The notes under the pieces: model-generated
The model's input: only the letters and a program-made list of their open reading frames with translations
Database searches by the model: none
Told to the model about the DNA's origin: nothing
Translations under genes and position numbers: made by a program
DNA from: a virus
IMG/VR virus record: IMGVR_UViG_3300047469_000232
Coordinates: 1-45,987 of that record
DNA: 45,987 nucleotides
Reading direction: 5' to 3' (one strand)
In this document: piece after piece, positions 1-6,659 of the stretch
Layout of the letters: every line of letters starts with the position of its first letter
Position numbering within the stretch: the stretch's first letter is position 1

Positions 1-59
1 GTCGCCTGGCCCTGTCCGAAAAATTTGCCTCCCCCTTCTAACGAAAACTCATAAGCCTC

Positions 60-99
60 TGATGAATAAAGCTATTTCTGATCTTTCGTCGCACACCCC
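60..99. other. attL core
   Basis: This 40-bp stretch matches 42256-42295 at 39 of 40 positions, differing only at 79 (T) versus 42275 (C). It starts just before the mutS ATG and covers the first 12 to 13 codons. Identity stops sharply on both sides, as expected for a tyrosine-recombinase core. The mismatch falls in a serine codon (TCT/TCC) and is silent in MutS. Confidence 0.92.
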
Positions 100-118
100 A
101 ATTATGCGTGGGTATTAA
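62..118 (+). pseudogene. mutS: Orphaned 5' stub of mutS at attL (18 codons)
   Basis: ATG at 62 begins [13 protein letters not shown] exactly like mutS at 42258, then runs into phage sequence (IMRGY) and stops at 116-118. It is the host start codon left on the far side of the insertion, together with whatever promoter lies in positions 1-59 and further left. The product should have no function. Its interest is that it marks where native mutS transcription now goes. Confidence 0.85.
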
Positions 119-122
119 CACA

Positions 123-167
123 GAAACCGCCTGAAACCCACATGGCATAGGGCTCGCAGGCGGTTTC
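123..167 (+). terminator. Terminator-like stem just inside attL
   Basis: GAAACCGCCTG (123-133) pairs perfectly with CAGGCGGTTTC (157-167) around a 23-base loop, followed by TTAGTT. It begins five bases after the stub stop codon, so it would end transcription arriving from the displaced mutS promoter. The loop is long and the U-tract weak. It could instead be part of the integrase/IHF architecture of attL. Confidence 0.45.
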
Positions 168-220
168 TTAGTTAGACTCGATAGCGTTCGGATGGCATGA
201 AATGGCATAGAATGGCGTAC
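142..220 (+). repeat. ATGGCAT-type direct repeats, candidate integrase arm sites
   Basis: Four copies of ATGGC(A/G)TAG-like 9-mers occur: 142-150, 192-200, 202-210 and 212-220. The last three are exactly 10 bp apart, one helical turn, and the first is 50 bp before the second. Position next to the attL core and helical phasing fit arm-type binding sites of a tyrosine integrase. Function is inferred from spacing and place. Confidence 0.5.
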
Positions 221-224
221 GGTC

Positions 225-242
225 TGCCCCATTTTTGCCCCA
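225..242 (+). repeat. TGCCCCA-n-TTTGCCCCA repeat, left arm copy
   Basis: The 18-mer TGCCCCATTTTTGCCCCA is a near copy (16 of 18) of 42210-42227 near attR. Each copy is itself a direct repeat of TGCCCCA. Presence in both attachment arms suggests a recombination protein binding site. Confidence 0.5.
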
Positions 243-585
243 TTGAATTCAAGGGCAGGAACTGATGTGAGCTAAGATACTGATGATCCCAACAGCCTCC
301 CTCACGTCAACAAGGTGTCTGTTTCCACTTTAACCCGCATACTCTCTTTGCCATGATCACTGGTCTTGGAACGTTTTTTAACGGGGCATGAAAAATATAG
401 AGCAACCTCTTGCTTCAAAAAATTATAGGAAAACCTCACCTAAAAAGATCATTAACCAAGGGCCTAGGTCAGAGTAAAAAGTTCCGCCACCTACGCTCGA
501 CCAGCACTACTTCCGCGAATGGCGTTTCCCACTATACCAAGCCGACTTCAGACCCGAGACCGATTCAGCCCTATTGATACCGAGT
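243..585. other. Gene-free stretch between attL and the accessory cassette
   Basis: No convincing gene is seen on either strand: short frames here lack ribosome sites and recognisable protein character. There is no clear terminator for the leftward cassette ending at 586. The stretch is mixed in base composition, with an A-rich part near 385-480. Confidence 0.5.
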
Positions 586-1251
586 TCAAGCCCTCAACCT
601 CCTCATTTCTGCAACAACCTCAAGCCCGGCCGGATGAACCTCACCATAATGGAGACGAGCCCCCTCATAGTAATGTGCTGCACCTACAGCATGCTCTGGG
701 CGAAAACGGGGGCAATGCCCAACCTTTTCGACTTGAGCCATAAACTGTGCCGCACTTAAACCAGCGGCGTCCAATATGCTAAGTTGCCAGGCAGAATCCT
801 GATCAGTAAGAGGCCACGTGCTCCTTTCAACCATATCTAAGCCGTGCTTTCGAAGCGTCTCTAATACGAAAGTAGCACAAGTAAAGCCATCTCCTGCCGC
901 AGTCATGACTAAAGCCCCCGACTCGTCAAAATAATCCGAATTAGAATACTCTATAGAATATGCCAAGCGACCACATGTTTCCGCCCACAAAAACTGCAAA
1001 AAACCTATAATAACCATTTCATTTTCAGGCTCTAAAAATGGAACAAAGATATAGTTATAGGTAGAACTAACATTGCTTCTTCTAAAGTCATTATTTCTAG
1101 CCAAATGAAAAAGAAATTTGTCCCCAGTTAAAGTCCTGGCAAAAAAACCTGTATGTCGCTGACTATCAGAATCGGTTCCACCGCAGATGACCAATGCTAA
1201 ACTAATATGCTCAGGCACCTCAACATCAAATTTTTGTAACACGAGACTCAT
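586..1251 (-). CDS. Accessory protein of unknown function, possible permuted papain-like hydrolase (cassette gene 3)
   Basis: This 221-residue protein was not recognised as a named family. Two stretches recall the circularly permuted NlpC/P60-like fold: an early His in RHTGFFAR (H33) with a second His in FLFHLA (H49), and a Cys at the start of a helix in GFTCATFVLETL (C125). In those enzymes a His in a beta strand precedes the catalytic Cys, as here. No signal peptide or membrane segment is visible, so it is probably cytoplasmic. It is the last gene of a leftward three-gene cassette, 23 bp after gene 2, and is more A+T-rich than the phage structural genes. A catalytic role is inference; an antiphage or toxin role is possible but unproven. 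Confidence 0.6.
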   Translation of the reverse strand: MSLVLQKFDVEVPEHISLALVICGGTDSDSQRHTGFFARTLTGDKFLFHLARNNDFRRSNVSSTYNYIFVPFLEPENEMVIIGFLQFLWAETCGRLAYSIEYSNSDYFDESGALVMTAAGDGFTCATFVLETLRKHGLDMVERSTWPLTDQDSAWQLSILDAAGLSAAQFMAQVEKVGHCPRFRPEHAVGAAHYYEGARLHYGEVHPAGLEVVAEMRRLRA

Positions 1252-1274
1252 AAAATCCCCACCTTCCTGGAATA

Positions 1275-1961
1275 TCAGTCATCCAATCCTGCTAAAAGCC
1301 TTTTTCGCCTCGGATTTTCTTCAAGTTGCGTTTTTACTGACTCATAAAAAAGATTCCAGGCGGGTAAGAGATGTTTGGCGGAAAATGATGATCGAAGAAG
1401 CGCAACCATTGACCACTCTGTCAATTGTTTAACTGACACACTTAACAACAATGAATTAATTGCTTCTAGATTTTGAGCCGCATAGTTTTTCTCAATAAAA
1501 AACACTGCATAAACCGAAGCCACTCGCCCATTACTGTTACGCTCCCAGTGATATAGCAGGTCCCTCGCATCCTTAATATTCGAAAGCGATGACTCTACTT
1601 GCCCTAATAATTTCTTCGCCCTCAAATCTTCCAAAGAATTCATCTGCTCGAAGACAGAACGATCGGAAGGAAAACGGTCAAGCCTAGAATTATAAATACT
1701 CTTATTATTATGCTGCAACTTGCGAAAAAGTTCACCCGCCTCTCGAATACTTGATAGTGAAGCCTCAACCTGCTCCAATATCTTTTTGACACCAATGTTC
1801 TCCACTGATTTTACGTGACCGGCAATAGAGCCATGAGACATATGCCCATCGGTTTTCAGACCACCATTAGAATTATAAAAATCCGTCAAATTAACATATG
1901 AACTTGGCTTATCTCCCCTTAATGAATCAGATTTCTGAAAGTAAACCACGACATCTTTCAT
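1275..1961 (-). CDS. Accessory protein of unknown function with an internal duplication (cassette gene 2)
   Basis: The 228-residue product was not recognised. It contains two copies of a helical unit, residues about 59-86 (KKILEQVEASLSSIREAGEL) and 116-143 (KKLLGQVESSLSNIKDARDL), separated by about 30 residues. The C-terminal half is Leu- and Ser-rich and probably helical. There is no signal peptide and no clear catalytic motif. Its ATG overlaps the stop of the upstream gene in an ATGA (1958-1961), so the two are almost certainly translated together. Base composition is clearly lower in G+C than the late genes, suggesting separate acquisition. A structural or adaptor role is a guess from the repeat. 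Confidence 0.65.
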   Translation of the reverse strand: MKDVVVYFQKSDSLRGDKPSSYVNLTDFYNSNGGLKTDGHMSHGSIAGHVKSVENIGVKKILEQVEASLSSIREAGELFRKLQHNNKSIYNSRLDRFPSDRSVFEQMNSLEDLRAKKLLGQVESSLSNIKDARDLLYHWERNSNGRVASVYAVFFIEKNYAAQNLEAINSLLLSVSVKQLTEWSMVALLRSSFSAKHLLPAWNLFYESVKTQLEENPRRKRLLAGLDD

Positions 1962-2695
1962 GGCGCTAAACCTTTCACCAACAAAGCTCGAACTTGATCA
2001 CTCAATTCGGTAGCCACCGAGCGCGCCTCATCTGGGGAGTTGAACCTTTTAACATCTTGAGAGGAATTCACATCCAGCTCAGCCCTAATAACCTTGTCCG
2101 CATCCATAGACGGCACTCCAACGGGGGCCAAATTTATAACTTGACGCTCTAAAGCTGACAAATTCAATATTCTATTTATTGTCAGACCGCTTACCACTTC
2201 AGAAGCACAAGGGGAGTTTGCCGAAATAGTTAAGTCGATTAACCCATCTACCTTTTCCAAACACACAAACGGAAAATATTCCGATATGAGTTTATTACCT
2301 TGTTCAATGTCGCCTACGGGAATAAATCCAACAGCTCCCAGCGCCAATCTATGGACACCCGCAGAAACGGCAGATAAAAGTCGGAGTACCGCTTCTAGCC
2401 ACTCATTCAGAAGTGCGTGAGGTTCGCCAGGCTCAGGAGCCCCAGGCAGCCCTGCAAAAGGGTAAGACACTATTAAGTCTACCCGATTGAACGCAATCTT
2501 TAACTCGCACTGACCGCCCAAATAACTTCCGCTTTGTACAAATTCACCTTGTTGGTGTTTATTTATTGTGACTTCTGGATCCTTATCAGTTACTTCACGC
2601 CAATATTCACGTTCCTGAGCAACAATCGGCTGATCAAAAAACAGGCTAGCTCGGAGTAGCTCTATACGCCAAGCGACAAGCTCAGGCAGACTCAT
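1958..2695 (-). CDS. Accessory protein of unknown function (cassette gene 1)
   Basis: The 245-residue product starts MSLPELVAWRIELLRASLFF and has a good ribosome site (AAGGAG, 8 bases before ATG). It is soluble-looking with alternating strands and helices. The middle part (HRLALGAVGFIPVGDIEQGN) is faintly like the sporadically distributed TIGR04255-type proteins, but this is too weak for a name. It is the first gene of the leftward cassette and overlaps gene 2 by four bases. The cassette sits between the attL arm and the SOS block, a common spot for lysogenic-conversion genes, so expression from the lysogen is plausible. No clear promoter could be placed upstream. Confidence 0.65.
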   Translation of the reverse strand: MSLPELVAWRIELLRASLFFDQPIVAQEREYWREVTDKDPEVTINKHQQGEFVQSGSYLGGQCELKIAFNRVDLIVSYPFAGLPGAPEPGEPHALLNEWLEAVLRLLSAVSAGVHRLALGAVGFIPVGDIEQGNKLISEYFPFVCLEKVDGLIDLTISANSPCASEVVSGLTINRILNLSALERQVINLAPVGVPSMDADKVIRAELDVNSSQDVKRFNSPDEARSVATELSDQVRALLVKGLAP

Positions 2696-2859
2696 TAACG
2701 TAGCTCCTTAAATTATTCCAATTCGTGCGCTTCCAGCACCTTTACTAGGTTAGTCGCAGATTTGCAAGACGCACGCCGAGAGTCCATGCAAGCCTCTTCC
2801 CCTTGTCGTATATCCTAACGTATGGCCGTTAACGGTGGTAGTAGCCCTTCAGGGTCGCC

Positions 2860-4140
2860 CTACCTGCAGCTCACGGTCCAAAGCTCCTCTAATTTCGTCG
2901 TGTAGCTTTGGCTCATCAGGTCCCGCCGCATCCCCCAATCCGACACGGCCGGTACGGTCGCCGACCGCACAGTTCCCCTTCCCCACCGACCGTTGATTTC
3001 GTCCAAAACCTTCATCACCCGATCAGTCGTGCACGGCTGGGTCACAGCGAATAAGTCGTCCGTGAATTCGCCGGGCTGCCTCAGATCCAGGAGCAGCACC
3101 TCGGCTTTGCTGTACCGAAACCCTTCTCTATAGATTCGCTCGACCGCCTCGGTCGCGGCACGCGTCATCATCAGCGTGTCATTCGTGGGGTACGGTAGTT
3201 CTACCAGGGCGCCCTGGGCATACCTCGGCTCATCGGGGTTGAACATGCCTGTCCGAATGCTGATTCGCATCTTTTTGCATAGCGAGTTCTGCGCCCGGAG
3301 CTTTTCGGCGGCGCGCTGGGTATACGTGGCTACGGCCTCCTTAATCGGAGCGATGTCGGTAAGGCGCTTGCCGAACATCCGTGAAGAGCAGATTTCTTGC
3401 TTGGGTGGGTCAGGATCTTCCAGCTCAATGCATGGTGTTCCGGACAGCTCCCTGGCGGTCTTTTCAAGCACGATGCTGAACCTGGCCCTAAGTGTCACCG
3501 GGTCAGCCTTAGCCAAGTCCATCGCGGTCTTGATGCCCATCCCCTGCAGGTGCGCGGTGAGCTTGCGCCCCACACCCCATACCTCTTTCACCTCAGTGTT
3601 GCGCAGTACCCAATCACGCTTGAACGGGTCGCAGATGTCCACCACGCCGCCTGTCTGCGCCTGCAAGCGTTTGGCCGTATGGTTAGCCAACTTCGCCAAG
3701 GTCTTGGTAGGGGCAATTCCTACCCCTACCGGTATGCCCGTGCAGCGCAGTATGCGAGCACGCATCTCACGGCCGAACTGGGTTAGGTTTCCAGGCATGC
3801 CGGTCAGATCCGCAAATTTTTCGTCGATGCTATAGGTTTCGCTGGCAGGCACCATGGACTCAATCAGTGTCATGACGCGCTCACTGATGTCGCCGTACAA
3901 CGCATAATTGCTGCTGAATGCCACAACCCCGTGCCGACGCAGTGCGTCTTTGATCTGGAAGTACGGCGCGCCCATTTTGACGAATGGTTTTGCGTCGTAG
4001 CTGCGTGCAATCACGCAGCCGTCGTTGTTCGACAGCACCACAATGGGTGTCTTGGCAAGGTCTGGACGAAATACCCTCTCGCAACTGGCGTAGAAGGAGT
4101 TGCAGTCGATCAGCGCGAAGACTTGCTCAGGCTTTGCCAT
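2860..4140 (-). CDS. umuC: UmuC-like Y-family DNA polymerase (translesion synthesis)
   Basis: The 426-residue protein is the catalytic subunit of a Pol V-type error-prone polymerase, copying damaged DNA with the processed UmuD partner. The N-terminus FALIDCNSFYASCERVF carries the first catalytic Asp (D12), and YSIDEKF holds D106/E107, the second metal-binding pair. The residue after DE is Lys where Ala is usual. The TKTLAKLANH and VWGVGRKL stretches match the palm and helix-hairpin region, and the UmuC-type C-terminal domain is complete. It overlaps the umuD-like gene by 14 bp, so the two form one SOS operon behind the LexA box at 4578-4597. Such genes are common in Pseudomonas prophages and plasmids (rulAB-like). 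Confidence 0.93.
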   Translation of the reverse strand: MAKPEQVFALIDCNSFYASCERVFRPDLAKTPIVVLSNNDGCVIARSYDAKPFVKMGAPYFQIKDALRRHGVVAFSSNYALYGDISERVMTLIESMVPASETYSIDEKFADLTGMPGNLTQFGREMRARILRCTGIPVGVGIAPTKTLAKLANHTAKRLQAQTGGVVDICDPFKRDWVLRNTEVKEVWGVGRKLTAHLQGMGIKTAMDLAKADPVTLRARFSIVLEKTARELSGTPCIELEDPDPPKQEICSSRMFGKRLTDIAPIKEAVATYTQRAAEKLRAQNSLCKKMRISIRTGMFNPDEPRYAQGALVELPYPTNDTLMMTRAATEAVERIYREGFRYSKAEVLLLDLRQPGEFTDDLFAVTQPCTTDRVMKVLDEINGRWGRGTVRSATVPAVSDWGMRRDLMSQSYTTKLEELWTVSCR

Positions 4141-4558
4141 GGGCGCGCACGCTGTACGTCACTACACCTTCGACGATGAAATCATCACCCTCAAGAACGA
4201 AACGGGGGTGGTATCCAACATTTTCTGAGAGCAAGACCGTGCTTTGTCCCCGCACGCTAAGGCGTTTGCACAGGTAGTCATTGTTCAAGCACGCAACAAT
4301 AATGTGCCCCGACTCAGGCTCAAGCGATTTGTCTACGATCGCCAGATCACCATCGTAAATGCCCGCTCCCTCCATGCTCGATCCGTCGATAAGTGCCAAA
4401 TAAACGTGTGGCGCACGCAGGTTCAGCAACTTGTCCAGCGATATTTTTTCCTCAATATGATCCGCTGCTGGCGATGGAAAACCGGCAGGAATTCGCTGCG
4501 ACAGAAACGGGAAGGCCACCCCGGAATCGGCCAGCGGTCCTAGAATTTTCGCGTTCAT
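4127..4558 (-). CDS. umuD: UmuD-like self-cleaving mutagenesis protein
   Basis: The 143-residue protein is an S24 family peptidase that is expected to cut itself on RecA filaments and then activate UmuC. The cleavage region IPAGFPSPAADHIE aligns with E. coli UmuD, with Ala25-Gly26 at the scissile position instead of Cys-Gly. The nucleophile is Ser61 in GSSMEG and the general base Lys98 in LCKRL, the normal spacing of 37. It is first in a two-gene operon with the polymerase. The start lies about 20 bp from the LexA box, so SOS control is strongly implied. All catalytic residues are present. Confidence 0.93.
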   Translation of the reverse strand: MNAKILGPLADSGVAFPFLSQRIPAGFPSPAADHIEEKISLDKLLNLRAPHVYLALIDGSSMEGAGIYDGDLAIVDKSLEPESGHIIVACLNNDYLCKRLSVRGQSTVLLSENVGYHPRFVLEGDDFIVEGVVTYSVRAHGKA

Positions 4559-4577
4559 GACGGCGCACCTCTAAAAA

Positions 4578-4597
4578 TACTGTATAGACGTACAGTT
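4578..4597. promoter_or_regulatory. LexA (SOS) box between umuD-like and SRAP genes
   Basis: TACTGTATAGACGTACAGTT contains the palindrome CTGT-N8-ACAG (4580-4595), an excellent match to the gamma-proteobacterial LexA site. It lies 22 bp from the umuD-like start and about 60 bp from the divergent SRAP start, so it may repress both. Confidence 0.9.
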
Positions 4598-4655
4598 AAC
4601 TTTGAGATGAGGCTGCGGTCAATCTTTGACAGGGGCAATTTCGACGGGTGACATC

Positions 4656-5342
4656 ATGTGCGGGCGCTACTCGATCTACGAATCGATGGACCATTATCTG
4701 AAGCAGCTCGAGCTAGAGCTGGTGATCATCAATGGCTACGACCATGAGCGGATCAACCGCTATAACGTCGCACCGTCGACGAAGGTGGAAATCATACGAC
4801 CAGGTGACGGCGGCCCGCGTGTCGATAAAGTGAAATGGGGATGGGCGCCTTTTTGGGCGAAAGGAAAGCGCCCCGACCCTATCAATGCAAGGGTCGAGAC
4901 GGTGGCCACCGGGAAGTTTTTCAAACAACTCTGGCCTGCCGGTCGCGCTCTAGCGCCGTCCAGCGGGTGGTTTGAGTGGCTGAAAGACCCAGATGGCCCG
5001 AAGAAGAAGCAGCCGTATTTCATTCGACTGAAGGGAGAGGAGCCGATGTTCTTCGCTGCCCTGGCCCAGGTGCACACGGACCTGGAACCGCACGAAGGCG
5101 ATGGCTTTGTGATCATCACTGATGCGAGTGACGAAGGAATGGTAGACATCCATGACCGGCGCCCGGTCGTACTGAGCCCGGAAGATGCCAGAGAGTGGCT
5201 TGAGCCCGATCTGCCTGCAGAGCGAGCCCTTGAGCTAGCCCGGCACTGCAGACCGGTTGAGGACTTCGAGTGGTTTGAAGTGGGTAAAGCCGTGGGTAAC
5301 GTCCGCAATCAAGGAGCCGAACTGATTGCTCCCCTTGCCTGA
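4656..5342 (+). CDS. SRAP/YedK (HMCES-like) protein shielding abasic sites
   Basis: The 228-residue protein belongs to the SRAP family, which forms a thiazolidine crosslink with abasic sites in single-stranded DNA and so protects them. The start was set at 4656 because the family needs Met-Cys at the N-terminus, the Met being removed to expose Cys2 (MCGRYS). Other family residues are visible: N78 in INARVET, E107 in SGWFEW and H166 in IHDRRPV. It is divergent from the umuDC-like operon with a LexA box between, which fits a role in damage tolerance next to translesion synthesis. The length is normal for bacterial members. Confidence 0.93.
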   Translation: MCGRYSIYESMDHYLKQLELELVIINGYDHERINRYNVAPSTKVEIIRPGDGGPRVDKVKWGWAPFWAKGKRPDPINARVETVATGKFFKQLWPAGRALAPSSGWFEWLKDPDGPKKKQPYFIRLKGEEPMFFAALAQVHTDLEPHEGDGFVIITDASDEGMVDIHDRRPVVLSPEDAREWLEPDLPAERALELARHCRPVEDFEWFEVGKAVGNVRNQGAELIAPLA

Positions 5343-5566
5343 CCGACTGACCAATTCAGGATCGACTCCAGGGAAACCCAGGGGTTTTCTGCAGGCTCAC
5401 CATTTCTGCTGCAGGTGCTCGCGTGCTTGAAAGACTCACCGAAATACTCGACTGACTGAAACTCAAGACATTCACTGCAAGCCACAAATCCACCCATCAT
5501 CAGCCAGTTCCGGTTCCACTCCATAACCTGGCTTAAAACGCTCTCGCGCTTGTGATAATCAATCAT
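5309..5566 (-). CDS. Small zinc-ribbon-like protein of unknown function
   Basis: The 85-residue product has ACSECLEF (Cys-X2-Cys) and, about 20 residues later, KHASTCSR (His-X3-Cys), together likely one zinc site. A strong ribosome site (GGAGGTG) precedes the ATG, which supports a real gene. A 7-bp GC-rich hairpin (5588-5605) lies just upstream. The 3' end overlaps the SRAP gene on the other strand by 34 bp. It lies downstream of the Dam-type gene and may share its transcript. Function is unknown; a nucleic-acid-binding or adaptor role is only a guess from the zinc-like site. Confidence 0.7.
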   Translation of the reverse strand: MIDYHKRESVLSQVMEWNRNWLMMGGFVACSECLEFQSVEYFGESFKHASTCSRNGEPAENPWVSLESILNWSVGQARGAISSAP

Positions 5567-5699
5567 TTCACACCTCCATGGCGTCTAGGCCGGGGCATCC
5601 CGGCCCGTCTTATCAGAGTAGCGAATGCTTTAGCTTCCGTTAGATCGTTCGGCAATTTCGGGCGATCAAGGTGGAACAATCAGCAAACTTCTCTCACGC

Positions 5700-6494
5700 T
5701 CAAAACAAACCGCCCAGGGCCGAAGGCTCCCAGTTCATGATCACCAGTTCACCGCTAACATCCGCCTTGCCCTGGCGCTGATTTGTCGTGGTGTACCTGA
5801 TATCCAGAGTTTCGAAGTGAAAGCCCTCGAAGACCTGGCGAATGTCAGGATGGTCATTGATGCTGACCATCACCTTGCCTTTGCAGCGACGCATGAACTC
5901 AGCCATACGCACGTAATTGTCGAACGGAAAATCCACCCCGTACCCAGCGGTCTGCCAGTAAGGCGGATCCATGTAATGGAATGTGTGCGGCCGGTCGTAG
6001 CGCTCGGCACACTCAAGCCATGACAGGTTCTCAACATAGGTGCCAGACAAGCGCTGCCAGGCGGCTGAGAGGTTCTCCTCGATCCGCAGCAGGTTGATGG
6101 CCGGGGCCGTGGTTGCTGTACCGAACGTCTGCCCAGACACCTTGCCCGCAAAGGCATGGTGCTGCAGGTAGAAAAAACGAGCTGCACGCTGGATGTCAGT
6201 GAGGGTTTCGACGCGGGTCATCTTCTGCCACTCGAACACCTGGCGCGAGCTGAGCGCCCATTTGAATTGCCGCACGAATTCTTCAAGGTGGTTTTGGACA
6301 ACGCGATACAGCGTCACCAGGTCGCCGTTGATGTCGTTAAGAACTTCAACCGGCGCGGCCTGGGGGCGCATGAAATAGAGGGCCGCACCGCCAGCGAACA
6401 CTTCAACGTAGCATTCGTGGGGCGGGAAGAGAGGGATAAGACGGTCGGCCAGGCGGCGTTTACCACCCATCCAAGGGATGATCGGATTGGTCAT
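5700..6494 (-). CDS. Dam-type (D12 class) DNA N6-adenine methyltransferase
   Basis: The 264-residue enzyme transfers a methyl group from S-adenosylmethionine to adenine in DNA. Motif I is EVFAGGAALYF (about residues 31-41) after the family start PWMGGKRRL, and the catalytic DPPY is at 176-179. The order and length fit phage Dam/D12 enzymes. The target is probably GATC or a related site, which cannot be read from the sequence. No partner nuclease is nearby, so it is an orphan methylase, perhaps protecting phage DNA or acting on gene control. A LexA box lies 17 bp upstream, an uncommon arrangement that suggests SOS induction. Confidence 0.92.
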   Translation of the reverse strand: MTNPIIPWMGGKRRLADRLIPLFPPHECYVEVFAGGAALYFMRPQAAPVEVLNDINGDLVTLYRVVQNHLEEFVRQFKWALSSRQVFEWQKMTRVETLTDIQRAARFFYLQHHAFAGKVSGQTFGTATTAPAINLLRIEENLSAAWQRLSGTYVENLSWLECAERYDRPHTFHYMDPPYWQTAGYGVDFPFDNYVRMAEFMRRCKGKVMVSINDHPDIRQVFEGFHFETLDIRYTTTNQRQGKADVSGELVIMNWEPSALGGLF

Positions 6495-6510
6495 TTAAAG
6501 CAAGCCTTTA

Positions 6511-6526
6511 CTGTATGGATAAACAG
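6511..6526. promoter_or_regulatory. LexA (SOS) box upstream of the Dam-type gene
   Basis: CTGTATGGATAAACAG has the CTGT-N8-ACAG form and is preceded by TA, as in strong LexA sites. It ends 32 bp and begins 17 bp upstream of the methylase start codon on the minus strand, where a promoter is expected. Confidence 0.75.
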
Positions 6527-6603
6527 GCGCTAGACTCCTCGCGCTTTGTGCACGGAGCAGGAGCCTTGGCTGGACTTGCAGGTATCGTCTGCGGTTCGGC
6601 GAT

Positions 6604-6631
6604 CTGACAGCATGTTGACGCATGCTGTCAG
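6604..6631. repeat. Perfect 11-bp inverted repeat between the late operon end and the Dam-type gene
   Basis: CTGACAGCATG (6604-6614) and CATGCTGTCAG (6621-6631) flank a 6-base loop. On the minus strand no U-run follows; on the plus strand the next bases are GTCGCTTCTTT. It stands 29 bp after the Rz stop, so it may stabilise or end the late transcript, or be a protein site. Confidence 0.6.
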
Positions 6632-6659
6632 GTCGCTTCTTTCATTGGCCTGATGGCCG

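Noticed and set aside
519-743. 74-codon plus-strand frame opposite the cassette end
   Set aside because: It largely overlaps the real leftward gene and has no ribosome site.
5588-5605. GC-rich hairpin as terminator of the Dam-type gene
   Set aside because: No U-run follows on the minus strand and it lies close to the next ribosome site; noted only as a leader hairpin.
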